NCBI GenBank assembly: GCA_963995525.1
Contig: OZ023216.1
Coordinates: 41,104,983-41,168,982 of the forward strand
DNA length: 64,000 nt
Reading direction: 5' to 3'
From: Escarpia spicata
Taxonomy: Eukaryota > Annelida > Polychaeta > Sabellida > Siboglinidae
The notes beneath the pieces are model-generated. The model did not search any database, was not told the origin of the DNA, and saw nothing but the letters and a program-made list of their open reading frames with translations. Both the position numbers and the translations under genes were made by a program. Positions 1 through 11,963 of this stretch are shown here, one piece after another (position 1 is the stretch's first letter; every line of letters begins with the position of its first letter).

Positions 1-370
1 GTGAAGATCACGGATATGATAAAAACAGCAGCGACATGTTTGATATATGTGTTGTCGGACATTGAAGTTACTATCAAATATCACTCCTAGATTCCGCACC
101 GAGGTTGCTGGTGTGATATACTGATTCAAAATATGTGTATGGAAAAAACTATCCAGTTTACTACGCTGCATTGGAGTACCAATAATGATCAATCCAGTTT
201 TAATTGCATTTAATTTCAACTTGCTGTCAATAATCCAGTGGAAGATATCTTGAAGGCAATCACTAAGTTGGCTAAGGGAACGATTTGTATTCGGGGTAGC
301 CAACGAAATGTAGATCTGCGTATCATCAGCATAAAGATGATGATCCAAGTTGTCTTTGTATAACAGAGCT
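1..370 (-). pseudogene. Non-LTR retrotransposon RT fragment (CR1/jockey-like), cut by the window edge
   Basis: On the minus strand this codes a reverse-transcriptase palm segment. The catalytic box Y-A-D-D lies at 322-333, followed by T-Q-I-Y-I-S-L-A-T and further on the motif K-L-K-L-N-A. The same sequence recurs at 37525-37861 on the minus strand at high nucleotide similarity, so both are copies of one family. No intact ORF remains and the 3' part leaves the window. The YADD box and the KLKLNA stretch support reverse transcriptase; the clade is inferred. Confidence 0.75.
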
Positions 371-3000
371 TAGTGGCGTTGTGACATGTTTATATTGTCA
401 ATTGCAGTCATGATGCAGTATCAAAACAATGAATGTACATTTAATAACATTCTCGTATTGTTATGTTTTGGTACCCCAAACAGTGCCATAAGATACCACT
501 ATAGTGGTGTGATTGTTTGCTGCACAGCATACCATTCTTGGAATCAGGGAACTGAGTAAATGCAGGGTAATATTAATAACACAATTTTATTAAAATGTTC
601 ATTACATTATTTACAAGCATCTATTTTTACTTTAACATGTATTGTATGAATCAATAATGTAAGGATTTTCAGAAATTAAATAGCACATAATGTTTAATAT
701 TTTTCTTGAAAAATTAGATAATTTGAAATAGATTACTGTTATTTTCAATGTTGTAATTCATGCAATGTTACCACGCATCAGAGCGGTGGGGTTCATAATG
801 GTCCAGTGATGTGTGGCAGGTTCAATTCCTGTTGGTGTTTGAATGTTGCATACAAAACAGTACTGGTTGTGCACATCCACTGATTCCATTAATTGCCTTC
901 AGCATGTGTAATGTAGTTTTAATGTCGCCCCTACCACTTTTCTATCTGAAGTGATGTATTTTTTATGTGATTAATAAACAACACACAAACAAATCAATCG
1001 GAAACAGTGCTTGAAGATTTAATTTGAACCGTGAAGAGATTGTATACATATTTTTTATTCTTTACTCAATATCACTCCTTTGACAGTCAAAATGTATTTC
1101 TTGCATAACAAATGCCTACACACTAATATGAAAACAAATGCCTACATAAATATGATATGAACATGCACCTTTGTTGCATGGAATTATTTGCACATACATT
1201 AAATATACTTATTTAGTAAGGGTAACATCATAATGCAATTCAACTGTTTTATTTCTCCGTTGCAAGAAAATTACATCATGAAAAACACACATATTGCTTT
1301 GACTATGATCGTGACATTGGTGATGATCCAAGATTGTTTCTCGTCTCCTTCAGGTTAGGCAGCTACTCTCAAACAGTTTCCGTGAACACATCATCAGTGT
1401 AATGAGAATTAAACAATACTTTTTGTATTGGAATGTGTTAAAGGGAACTGTTTGCCATGCAAATACAACCACATATTTGTTATACACCCAGCTTCTTGAA
1501 GGACCATACAATGGATGTGTGACATATACAATGTGTCTTGTAAAAAGATATACAATCATGTAATGTGAACATGTGGGATTACATAACGCAATAGCATGCA
1601 TGCTTTTATTGGATAAGAATTGTCTTTCTTATTTATTTCTAATAGTTACATCATTAAACACAACACATAGATGTCCCATCTTTGATGAGTAAGTACCATG
1701 CCCTACAGCACAACATGATTTTAACAAGTTACATATTAAATATGATATTGTGCACACAACTATCAATGTTTAGATGGCAGACCTGGGTTCAATTCTTATT
1801 TGAATTGAATTTATCAACAATGTGCTCGAATTTTATTTGAATAAAATGAATTGAATTGGAATTGATCCTTCTTGTGAGTAAATTGAATTAAATTGGAATT
1901 GATCCTTGGTAAATAAACATGAATTGCAATTTCATTGGAATTGACAAAAGTAAATTGAACCCAGGTCTAATAGTAGGTCTACACACTATTTTTATAATTT
2001 GCCCCTCCAATTATACACAGTACACGAATAAATACATATTTTAACGTAAATGTGATTGCAATACTCAATGTTTTTTTTGTTCGAGTATCCATTTGTTCTA
2101 CCCTGTTTGCTTGCTACACGTGGCGAGCACGTTATTAGGCACTAGAAATTAAGCAACAACAATGCGGTGTATGTCACACACAGATCACATGAACGCATCG
2201 GCATTGACACAGGCGTTACACATACGACATAGTGCTTATTCTTGTTACAATATCAATGCATATTTTTTTTGTAAAAATTATTGACTAATAATATAACAGC
2301 ACATTATGTGAACTTGTGAGCATATGTAACATATTTAATGTTGTAAGCATCATCGTAGTTTAAGAAAAAACAACTAACAAAACGACTCGGCTAGTGATTC
2401 TGCGTCCATGTTGTTTATGGGCGATAACAAGGCGGTTGCTATCATCTCCGATGTGCGCCGAAGTCTATTCTATTTGACCCTCTCCGCTTTCTCCGCTTCC
2501 GGCGTCTCCGCGGACTGCAAAAGAAATAGGGCCTATGAAAAAAGTTTAATGTCGGTTTATTTTGTGTGTAACATGTTTCAATATAAGTGTTATGTTGAAA
2601 GTTGTTATAGTATAGTATTATCTTATAAAAGTGTATCCTTACAAATTTTTTATTTCATAGTTGGCCTGAGAGCAAATCATTGTCTCTACCCGAATCTGAG
2701 GTAAAAACCCATACCGAAAATATTGGCAATAGTTTAATAATCCAGGCCATAGTGAGGGGCCTATGCTGCCACCTCACGGCGCCTGGATAACCAAGGCTAG
2801 GAACCAAGGGCAAGATGTACCCTCCGCCAAGTGACAGTCAATGTAAGCTGCTACTACTTCAGCTAATATTAAACGCGTAGTTAGCCAGGACCTGCATATT
2901 CATCTTTGCGATGATGGTCATTTAAAATATTCCAACACCGACAGTGTCTTGACTTAAATCACAATACAATAATTTATTAAAAGGCGTTCATCAACATCAC
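371..3000. other. AT-rich gene-free stretch with a tRNA-like repeat and a MITE
   Basis: No convincing gene is visible. Around 781-985 there is a short tRNA-like repeat with a B-box-like ggttcaattcc at about 822 and an AT-rich tail. A palindromic MITE occupies 1779-1968 (separate entry). A locally GC-richer patch at 2400-2530 has no recognisable coding content; its 98-codon frame shows no domain. Confidence 0.5.
1779..1968. mobile_element. MITE-like element with perfect 16-bp terminal inverted repeats
   Basis: The left end AGACCTGGGTTCAATT (1779-1794) is the exact reverse complement of the right end at 1953-1968. The 190-bp body is AT-rich and made of degenerate gaattg/aattggaattg iterations. 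It has no coding capacity. No clear target-site duplication could be seen, so the superfamily is not assigned. Confidence 0.7.
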
Positions 3001-3190
3001 TAACAGTTGCGCCCTCGCCCGGATAATCCTGCCAAATTTGACAAAACTATCCGGTAGAGGGAGGTTAAACAATGGCGCCTGAGTGACGATGAAAAAATTA
3101 ACGTTATAATTCTCGCTCAGGTGTCAAATATTAAACACCGCATACGCATACATTTCATGCGTTCTAAAAGGGTACACAGGCAACATCAAC
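3000..3190 (+). promoter_or_regulatory. Probable promoter/5' UTR of the C3orf38 homolog, with an overlapping upstream ORF
   Basis: This segment directly precedes the start codon and is richer in CpG than its surroundings; no TATA box is evident. An out-of-frame ATG at 3157 opens an 18-codon reading frame that ends at a TAA inside the first coding exon, after passing the real start at 3191. That arrangement could lower translation of the main ORF. The transcription start is not determinable from sequence alone. Confidence 0.4.
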
Positions 3191-3311
3191 ATGCTTCCAG
3201 AAAACGAACGTAACAGTGCCCAAAAGCTTCTGAAATTGTTAAAACCCGAAGACCTCCTATCTTTGGCAAATACCACAACAAACAAACGGATTGTTGTTAA
3301 AACTAGAGCAG
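3191..3311 (+). CDS. C3orf38: C3orf38 coding exon 1
   Basis: Codes residues 1-40 plus one base. It begins MLPENERNSAQKLL and ends in a strong donor, G|GTAAGT. The first ATG in this frame was taken as the start because the protein N-terminus then aligns with the family's short leader before the LLxLL-type helix. Confidence 0.9.
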
Positions 3312-6275
3312 GTAAGTTTTGAAATTCTTGATCCTTAACAAAACTATCAAATTAAACAGATGCGTATCTAAAATCGAAAGTCTTGTGGTTTATCGTATTT
3401 TTTATTTCAATTAAAATGTTGGTCAAAAACTTACTTGACAGTGACTGTTTCAGTGTTTGTTTTGAAAACGAAACTGAATGTGTTCTGGGCATTTGTATAA
3501 AATCCGGGTCTACATTATTTTCGTTATTATAATAGATTCAGTGTCAGTATGTTCATTCCATGTGTGCTCCTGAAGATAGCCAAGGCCCACTGCGTTTGTG
3601 TACTATTCACCCCTGTATAAATTCCGTCTTGTGTAGACCCGTTCCCTGCGGTGACAGTTATGGAAACATTTTCTTTCTACTTAACCTATCAATCAGGGTG
3701 TGGTCTCCATAAAATGGAGGGTGTGGCTTTGCACTGGACAGCGTGTTGTAGGAAGCGACGGAATTTATACATATTTTAGATAATAGTGTAATACAGGCCT
3801 ATATTAAGGTAGATAATTTAGAATACTGTGTTTAGTCTTTTAATATGTCAATCGTAGGCTCCTGTGCAAATGGTGGGAAGATTTCGGCTGCCAAGATTTC
3901 AAGTAGTGTTTGCACCAGTCTCCATTAATCTATAGGACACCACGCTATCAGTGGGCAATAACATTGGTTAGTGGAGGTTGATGCAAACCTGATCAGCTCT
4001 GTTCTTTTTTTGTTGGCTTCAAAAGTGCCATAAAATACAATTTAGGTATACTTGTTATTTCAGAAGCTGTCAAAGCCATAGTGACATTCAGTGAAAGTTC
4101 GATGGTGCTTCTGAATCGGAAGCGACTCAGCAAAAATGTTCTCTTTCAATACCTGGCAAGCGAAGGCATCATGGTCAACGTTATGGGTCTAAAGTCCCAC
4201 TTCATCGAGAAGACCCTGGAACATTGGGGTGTGTCCCAGCCTCAAACACCAGCTGCAGCCACACCTGTTGAACAGGTATGTCGAGCAGCGTTTTGAATAA
4301 ATGTGACTATTGTGTTCATTAATTTGGCTGACATTATTACGACTTTACGTAATTCGTACCTTGGTGTAGTTTCGGTATGTTGTAGCAGGATGGTCGATGG
4401 CGTGCACAGTAGTTATGATGTACTGTATTTGCTTCTAGCAATGTACTTTATCTGAGGTATCAAGTTATTTAGTACTGCATAGTGCATGGCCAGTTTTGTA
4501 ATGGTTTTTGCCATGTTGAGATGATCACTGCGATCAGTTGTAAAAGAAACTATACGTAATGCCTTGAATGATTCATAGTACACTTTAATTCACCTTTTAG
4601 TGAGCTGTAAGCACTATATTTATTGTTGTGCAAATGAAAGTGATTGTTTTTTTGCACATCTCTGATATTTAAGCAAGTTTGTGTGTGTGTATTATATACT
4701 GTATATTTTATATTACCGACACACAGGGGTTAGATCATGTACAAAAACATATTTCCAGCAGTGTGTCACTTTAAAAACACAGGTGGTACTACCACAGCTG
4801 GCGGTTTCTTTCTAGATAACATCTCATTATACTTTTAGCTGTGAGATGGCACCATATTTCTACTGCTGACAAAGAGGTTTTGTTTATCGTTCCTTCACAT
4901 TTTGCCATTGTGGTATGGAGGATATCCTGCTACCTTGCATTTGTGCGTCTGCCCACCCTTGACAGCTTGTGCTACTTACGGCTTACAAGGAATTAATAAA
5001 CAAGCACCAAAGCCTTTGTATTCGCACACTGTGTTTCTATTGGGAAATATATGGTTGTTAACATCATATGCCAAGCATAATGTATGGGGGCATCCATATA
5101 GTATGTCACATTTAGGGGTCGGGGGTCAGCATGACAAAGTGTTACATGGGGGGAGGTGTTTCTGGACATGAGTTATGTAATTATTAAAATAAAAAACATG
5201 TTAGCTCATATACATGTAAATATCAGACTGATAGCAATAATTGCTATATCAGTTGAAGTCAAGTGTAAAATGCTTTGCTAGCTAGTTTAGCAATCAATAT
5301 CAGACTGTTGGCAATACTTGTTATGTGATATCACGAGTGTGTGAGCGTAAAACAAAAGTGCATGATACTAGATAATACAGGGGTTCTTTTTCAAAATGAA
5401 TATCCTTAAGATTTAGGGGTGGTGTACAGGCCAGCATTACGAAGTGTTACAAGGGGGTGAGCAATCTCAAAGAAAGTGTAAAATGTAGCATGATGTACTA
5501 TATGGATGGCCCCTATGTATACACGTACATATGTACGTACTTGTGTACATAGGGACGTACATACAAAATAAGTAAATGTTGTGAAAACTTGTGATTCTAT
5601 TTTCAGAAGGAATGTTACAGCAGTGGCGACCAAACAAACATTACCGAGGAGGAACCCGAAGTTGAAGATTCGGAGGAGAGTATAGAGGGGGATGTTTTGG
5701 AGATACAGGAAACATGCCAAACATTAGTGCATGCCACAGACGTTTCAACCTATCAGTCAAACAACCAGTTAGCTGTGCAGTTCGTCAAGTGGTTCTACAA
5801 CATGCTCAATGCGTGTCGTCCGGCAATAGACGACAATGAATTCGGCGTGCAGCATTTCTATGACGACTGCACACTGCGACTGTTGTACTCAACATATGAA
5901 CAAAACGTCAATGAATTCACAGGCGCTCAAGTCGTCTGCGATCGACTGCGGGCGTTCGTCTGTGAAGAGCAGCTGCAGTTTAATGCAAACACGGACTCTG
6001 ACGGTATAGTCGGCCTGTCAGATCCACACGGCTTGAAGGTGATCGCGGTGTGTGGCACAGTCCACGTAAACACACAAGTTATTGGCATCTTTGAGCAACA
6101 GTTCGGTCTCGTGCGGGACCCGAACATGGACAATAACTGGCGCATTAAATTCACCAACCTGAAGCTGTTGTCGAAAGTTCCACAAATGAGGTTGACACTG
6201 AAGGAAACAGAGAACATGATGACGATTGTACCAATGAATTCCTCGTTCCAGGTTGCAAGATCTATCACTGCGTAG
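3191..6275 (+). CDS. C3orf38: C3orf38 homolog (DUF4518/NTF2-like protein), complete, three coding exons
   Basis: Joining 3191-3311, 4064-4275 and 5607-6275 gives 333 residues with intact GT-AG introns and consistent phase (1, then 0). The product resembles vertebrate C3orf38, which is about 330 residues long. Shared features are an N-terminal helical region (LLSLANTTTNKR, then AIVTFSESS and FQYLASEGI), an acidic low-complexity linker (about residues 112-140), and a C-terminal NTF2-like region. That region contains VKWFYNMLN, QHFYDDCTLR, GVVGTVH-like VCGTVHVN, GIFEQQFGL and WRIKFTNLKL. The biochemical role is not established; vertebrate records mention a possible link to apoptosis. No catalytic residues can be assigned. 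The gene is divergent from, and independent of, MALT1, and lies about 5 kb beyond its 3' end. An AATAAA follows the stop by about 250 bp. Confidence 0.93.
4064..4275 (+). CDS. C3orf38: C3orf38 coding exon 2
   Basis: Preceded by the acceptor ttgttatttcag and closed by donor CAG|GTATGT. It codes EAVKAIVTFSESS, the LSKNVLFQYLASEGI helix and a Pro/Ala-rich segment ending PVEQ. The first two bases complete the split Glu codon. Confidence 0.9.
5607..6275 (+). CDS. C3orf38: C3orf38 terminal coding exon (NTF2-like domain)
   Basis: Follows acceptor ctattttcag and stops at TAG 6273-6275. It carries the acidic linker and the whole NTF2-like region. The large open frame on the opposite strand of this exon is a shadow produced by its codon usage. 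Confidence 0.92.
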   Translation, partial: KECYSSGDQTNITEEEPEVEDSEESIEGDVLEIQETCQTLVHATDVSTYQSNNQLAVQFVKWFYNMLNACRPAIDDNEFGVQHFYDDCTLRLLYSTYEQNVNEFTGAQVVCDRLRAFVCEEQLQFNANTDSDGIVGLSDPHGLKVIAVCGTVHVNTQVIGIFEQQFGLVRDPNMDNNWRIKFTNLKLLSKVPQMRLTLKETENMMTIVPMNSSFQVARSITA

Positions 6276-6528
6276 GCGCCAACAAACAGTGTCTGTGCCA
6301 GTTGTGTCACTATTCTTGGACGTTTGCAGCGATAACAAACACATCGGAACTGTTGAACTTTCAATTCAAGATGGTGTTTTGTAAAAAAGAGACATCTGTC
6401 TATAGTTATCAGTATTCTGCGATAGAAGACAACGGGTAGGTCAACAGAAGAACGATGCACATTGGTGATCAAAACAGTTGTGCAAATTTCAATTGTTGCA
6501 TGCTTTTTGATTTGTTGAAAATGCTTCA

Positions 6529-6534
6529 AATAAA
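6529..6534 (+). terminator. AATAAA polyadenylation signal of C3orf38
   Basis: A canonical hexamer about 250 bp after the stop codon; no other perfect copy lies between the stop and this site. Confidence 0.7.
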
Positions 6535-6539
6535 ACACA

Positions 6540-7383
6540 AACCTGATTGAATGTTTAAAGCAAATTACTTTTAATTTACTTGCTGATATATTTCATACAG
6601 GTTGGTTTTTTCAATCTTCACTACAATAGCAATCCATCCTCGCAAGCCTGGGGTTTGCCATGCAAAACTAGCCCTGACTGCCGTAACACTCCTTGCCTAC
6701 ATCAACTGTCTTGAAGGATAATTTCCCATGCAAATTGTAATTTTAGAGATCAAATAGATCTGACAGTGTTTGATAAGAGTTTAGGGTATATGGTTTGTCT
6801 CCAGTCTTAGAAATAACCTAAAATACATTTCCATGGTGGACGCACCAATTTTAATTTTTTGCAGCTTTAGAAACAACAAAAACAATTTGATTCCATCTGA
6901 ATAATGACATTTTGAAGGGTTATTCCATGTTGTGGTATGAATTGCATGTGATTTTATATGTAAATGCCTAACTTTGATGTCGATCATTGCATCCAGAAAA
7001 AAATGAACATAACTTAATAAGTGTTCAAAAAACGTATTTATGGATGATCTGTTGCTATGGTAGAATTGTGGACAACTTTAAACTGTGCTCTCTCAAAACA
7101 TAGATTAGGTAGGTCAATACAGCCACCCATAACTTGACTTATATCATCAGCTTTTTTGGCTGTCCCCCAAATTCCAGTTGTGTGAGTTGCATGGTGACCC
7201 ATACCTTCAAACAGTTAACTTGTGTTAATGTTAGAATACTGGTTGATGAAAAAAGCTGCTAAATGTTTTTATAATATTACACTTTGATGTGTAGTAAAGA
7301 ATCTGACTTGTGTTATTATGTTGTTTATGCATTTATTTGTTTTTAAAATATAATCTTAATTAAATTTGGTTTTGTCGGCCATC
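6540..7383. other. Gene-free intergenic stretch
   Basis: AT-rich sequence between the C3orf38 polyadenylation signal and a SINE. I see no coding frame with recognisable content and no tandem repeat. Confidence 0.5.
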
Positions 7384-7389
7384 TTTTTT

Positions 7390-7680
7390 GTGGAGAGCAG
7401 GGTGCAGTGGCTAGAGCTTCAGACTCTCGACCGAGAGAACCCGGGTTGAATCCTCCTTCACGCAACATTGTTCCAGTTCACTCAGCTGTGTCAATGAGTA
7501 CCTGGCTATAGACAGTGGAGGATATTTATGTACAAATAGTCTTTGTGCATTAATTGTAGTGTGGCTGAATGCTTCCCAGAGAAGTCAAGATGGTGTTCGA
7601 TTGAACAGGCCTGCCAGGGAGTGAAGCACTTTGAGCAGTCCTGAGGATTGGACACTGCTCTACTACATTTACTTTACTTT
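7390..7680 (+). mobile_element. tRNA-derived SINE (copy 1)
   Basis: The head contains an A-box-like agtggctagagc and a B-box-like gggttgaatcc, as in RNA polymerase III promoters. The body has tcaatgagtacctggc and agacagtggaggata, and the tail reads gagcagtcctgaggattgg-ac. A longer copy of the same sequence is at 39085-39420 and the tail part recurs at 58440-58560. This is a repeat, not a functional tRNA gene, because no cloverleaf can be completed. Confidence 0.75.
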
Positions 7681-7689
7681 TATCAGTCA

Positions 7690-8477
7690 TTTTCTCAGTT
7701 TCAGTAATTTTTCATAAGAAATGCTAAAACTTGAATTCCGTAAAAAAATTTGCAATGAAATTTGGTACATGTCTTACCCTCATTAGTGTCTTGAAAATAA
7801 TAGGGGGTTTTCTATAAAAAATAATACTTTCTTAAATATTCACTTTGCTACAGTTATGCTGGAAGATTGGGAAGTACAAAAAATACAAATAATATGTTTC
7901 TTCAAAAGCTCCAATTATTTTATTTATGATATAATTATCATACTTTGCTTAAAGTGTGATAGGTATAGCTGCAATATTCTTAGACAAGTTAAATAACACC
8001 ACATATACCATAGTTGTATTTGCGGGTTTACAAGCTGTCTAAAATGTACAAGTTTAGATATGTGTTACATATACTTAAACAGTCGGAAGCATCTAAAGTA
8101 GACCAACATCATTTGTGCAAAACAACCAGTATTCTAACCTTAAATTATACAATACTTGAAGATAAAATAAACATAGGTACATCTTAAATCAATTATAAAT
8201 GAGAACATTTATTAAACCAGCTTGCTGAACATGGAGAAATCACCAAACACTACCATTTATCCCATGACATGTCATCACTGTCGATGTATAACGAGGACAC
8301 CCTTTGCAAACATGAATGGTGGTTTGTGGATTAGGTTGAAGAATTTGTGTGTGAAAGGGCCCCTGTATTACATCGTGGCCTGTATATAAAGACAGCCCGC
8401 AATGTTGAAATAAAGCGGATATTTCATTTAATAATTTATAACATTTAAAACATGCATTAACAGCAACTGTCGGCAGT
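7690..8477. other. Gene-free stretch before the 73-bp satellite
   Basis: AT-rich sequence without recognisable genes. An 83-codon frame on the minus strand at 8240-8491 runs into the satellite and has no domain. Confidence 0.5.
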
Positions 8478-9791
8478 GATAGGGAAACCATCCTCAGGCA
8501 TTAGATGCACAGTACAACACAACCGCCACATCCAAAGATATCCCTGCGTTGATAGGGAAACCATCCTCAGGCATTATATGCACAGTGCAACGCAACCGCC
8601 ACTTCCAAAGATATCCCTGCGTTGATGGGGAAAACATCCTCAGGCATTAGATGCACAGTGCAACGCAACCGCCACATCCAAAGATATCCCTGCGTTGATA
8701 GGGAAAACATCCTCAGGCATTATATGCACAGTGCAAAGCAACCGCCACATCCAAAGATATCCCTGCGTTGATAGGGAAACCATCCTCAGGCATTAGATGC
8801 ACAGTGCAATGCAACCGCCACATCCAAAGATATCCCTGCGTTGATAGGGAAACCATCCTCAGGCATTATATGCACAGTGCAACGCAACCGCCACATCCAA
8901 AGATATCCCTGCGTTGATAGGGAAAACATCCTCAGGCATTATATGCACAGTGCAACGCAACCGCCACATCCAAAGATATCCCTGCGTTGATAGGGAAACC
9001 ATCCTCAGGCATTAGATGCACAGTGCAATGCAACCGCCACATCCAAAGATATCCCTGCGTTGATAGGGAAACCATCCTCAGGCATTATATGCACAGTGCA
9101 ACGCAACCGCCACATCCAAAGATATCCCTGCGTTGATAGGGAAACCATCCTCAGGCATTAGATGCACAGTACAACGCAACCGCCACATCCAAAGATATCC
9201 CTGCGTTGATAGGGAAACCATCCTCAGGCATTAGATGCACAGTGCAACGCAACCGCCACATCCAAAGATATCCCTGTTTTGATAGGGAAACCATCCTCAG
9301 GCATTATATGCACAGTGCAACGCAACCGCCACTTCCAAAGATATCCCTGCGTTGATGGGGAAAACATCCTCAGGCATTAGATGCACAGTGCAACGCAACC
9401 GCCACATCCAAAGATATCCCTGCGTTGATAGGGAAAACATCCTCAGGCATTATATGCACAGTGCAACGCAACCGCCACATCCAAAGATATCCCTGCGTTG
9501 ATAGGGAAACCATCCTCAGGCATTAGATGCACAGTGCAATGCAACCGCCACATCCAAAGATATCCCTGCGTTGATAGGGAAACCATCCTCAGGCATTATA
9601 TGCACAGTACAACGCAACCGCCACATCCAAAGATATCCCTGCGTTGATAGGGAAACCATCCTCAGGCATTAGATGCACAGTACAACGCAACCGCCACATC
9701 CAAAGATATCCCTGCGTTGATAGGGAAACCATCCTCAGGCATTATATGCACAGTGCAACGCAACCGCCACATCCAAAGATATCCCTGCGTT
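8478..9791. repeat. 73-bp satellite array, 18 complete units
   Basis: Units start every 73 bases from 8478 (gatagggaaaccatcctc...) to the last, which ends at 9791; 18 x 73 = 1314 accounts exactly for the array. Variants alternate at attagatg/attatatg. Diagnostic variants repeat at a distance of 730 bases: acttcc at 8601 and 9331, and gatgggg at 8624 and 9354. Units 2-6 therefore match units 12-16, and units 4-6 also match 7-9. No long ORF and no spacer/repeat alternation are present. Confidence 0.97.
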
Positions 9792-11268
9792 CCCAGTACA
9801 ATAATACAAAAGATTTCAACAATACAATAGATTTTTATTTCCACAATAACATTATAATACATACATGATTTTGTTTTAAAAACGTATTCACCATTATTGT
9901 GGAGAAAGCAGACATGTAACACTCATGACGTGCTTTTAAAACAGTAGTTACAGAATATATGAACAGTTATCTACATGGCAAACTGAATTATAACAACATG
10001 ATAATGTTAAAATAAAAATTGCTTGCACATTTTTAATATATCAAACGCAATAAATAATATTGGACAATGTTCCTTTTGAACAATTTCTGAAAAATACTGT
10101 GCACAGCAAGGAGCAAATGTGAGATGCAAACATGTATTAGGTGGACTCATCTGGTTTTGGAAAAATCGGCCGAGTTGGCAAGCTCTATACATGTGGACAG
10201 GGCCCAGGTTATGACATCTATCAAGCTATCATTGAAGACATGCTGCAGTGTAATCGATCAATCGTTATATAATTTTTGATACAAATTAACTTAAATTAAT
10301 TGTCTCTTATGCGTCATGTACACAGAAGCAGGATAATTAAGGAATGTTCTGGTAGTCACTGGAAACTGTTGGTGACCCACTCAAAACGGCTTGGCGACCC
10401 AATTTTGGGACACAACCCAGAAGTTAAGAACTAATCATTTACATGGATAACACTGGTGTCGTTTAAAATTGATGCTGCTCTAACATGATACTCATAACTC
10501 TGTATCGCCAAAAAGTATCACAAATGTTGCAAACTGTCACATATGTGTTCTTGTAATTTTCCTACCAAGTATTCTAGTTGATGTGTGGTCACGATTCAAC
10601 TTCATATTCTGAGAAGTTGTCCCTGTCAATCTGAAATAATGATCCCACTTATTTCAAATCCTGCCAAGTATTCTGGTCGATCAGTAATAATGATCCATTT
10701 TGGTTGATCCCATACGACCTGAATATCTTACACGAAATGGTCTCATTTCTCTGATTCAAAGATATTTAAATTTAACACCAAATGATCACACAACAAACAG
10801 CCCTTGAAATTACTAAACTACGTTTAATTAAAGAGAATACACTTGTAAAATGATTATGCTATTTTTTTTACAAATATTTACAAAGCTGCAGTGAGTGTAG
10901 AAAATCGTCGTTAGAACGATATTCTTCCCATTTCCACCCAAATATATGACACGGTGGAATGTCAACATTAGAAAACACCTGTTCAATGTGGTTACTTGTA
11001 AAAAATTTACTGCTGGAAGGACAGCTTAGCTGTAAGAAAGACTTTCTACGGCACTTCACCGTAACATGAACTCACAATCTCCAGCCGAGTCATACAACAC
11101 TTGTAATCGATTATAATATAAGTTGTACACAACATTAAATGTGTAATCAGGTGACCAGCCACAGCAATGTGGATATTAAGTCGCAAAATTTTGAAATGTA
11201 CATTTTTGAATTCCACAGAACATAAGGTTTAAAACGATACCTCAGTTGTTGAAATATCTTCAGTAGTT
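9792..11268. other. Intergenic region between the satellite and the MALT1 3' end
   Basis: Mostly AT-rich single-copy-looking DNA. At about 10350-10430 the phrase ggcgacccaattttggg ... ttaagaacta resembles the degenerate end of a hAT-type transposon. No genes recognised. Confidence 0.4.
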
Positions 11269-11269
11269 T

Positions 11270-11279
11270 TTTATTTATT
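11270..11279 (-). terminator. Candidate polyadenylation signals of MALT1
   Basis: Two overlapping AATAAA hexamers read on the minus strand (TTTATT at 11270-11275 and 11274-11279), about 520 bases beyond the stop codon. Other AT-rich hexamers lie nearby, so the site actually used is uncertain. Confidence 0.35.
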
Positions 11280-11795
11280 ACTAAAATAGAAGCAAACTAT
11301 AAAAAAAACATTTTGAGAAGTGAAGTATTTTTTATTTATACTGTCTATAATTTTTTAATTTATGTGTTCGTAAACGCATGTATTTAAATAATTTTGGATT
11401 AATTGTCGAGGAAAATAAACTAGACATTGAAAGACGAGACTGTGGTACGCATTTATGTCAAATCACAAAATTTATTGGACATGACCTAGACAGACAATCT
11501 GAGCTCATCTGCAGAATTGGTCTGTGTGACTTGATACCTGGTTCGCTAAAGCTGGTCACATGTTCATATCCTGTACTCAAGTTCAGCAATTGACCTGCGC
11601 TCATCATCTAATTTTATCCTGTACCAAGAGGTCCAGCACAGATCCTGCCCAACACAGCCCAAACATGCTGCCCAACACAGCCCAACATGCTACCCGTTAC
11701 TGTCCACATTTACTCACACACTCCAAACCATTTATAACAGAGCACTGGCAGGCTGAGATAATGCACCTCATGGTCCAATTCTTCAGTGGCATGTC

Positions 11796-11963
11796 TTATG
11801 GGTTTTCATCCTGCTCTGTCGGCTCTCTGCGGCCGACTGGATTGGCCATTTGTGCCTTCTGCTGGAGCTGACTGACCAACGGCCAGCCCAGGTCCAGCTC
11901 CGGAACCCGAATCCAACTCGTGTGTTTGTTGAGACGAAGTTGTAAGACTGGCTTCAGACGACG
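11796..11963 (-). CDS. MALT1: MALT1 coding exon 16 (terminal)
   Basis: Codes residues 746-800 and the TAA. After acceptor tctgtttcag it reads RRLKPVLQLRL, later ELDLGWPLVSQL, which matches the last strands of the vertebrate C-terminal Ig domain, then EPTEQDENP. A second frame of this exon is also open (Ser/Gly-rich), but only the chosen frame agrees with the incoming phase 0 and with the family. Confidence 0.85.
   Translation of the reverse strand, partial: RRLKPVLQLRLNKHTSWIRVPELDLGWPLVSQLQQKAQMANPVGRREPTEQDENP

Noticed and set aside
5927..6538. 203-codon minus-strand frame opposite C3orf38 exon 3
   Set aside because: It is the shadow of a real coding exon with a recognised domain on the other strand; no splice or start context.
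7390..7460. Functional tRNA gene
   Set aside because: A- and B-box-like sequences are present, but no cloverleaf closes and the unit recurs with a long SINE body.
8478..9791. CRISPR-like array
   Set aside because: The 73-bp units are contiguous with no unique spacers, and the DNA is eukaryotic.
11798..11963. Ser/Gly-rich alternative frame of MALT1 exon 16
   Set aside because: It is open but disagrees with the incoming phase and lacks the ELDLGWPLVSQL strand shared with the family.
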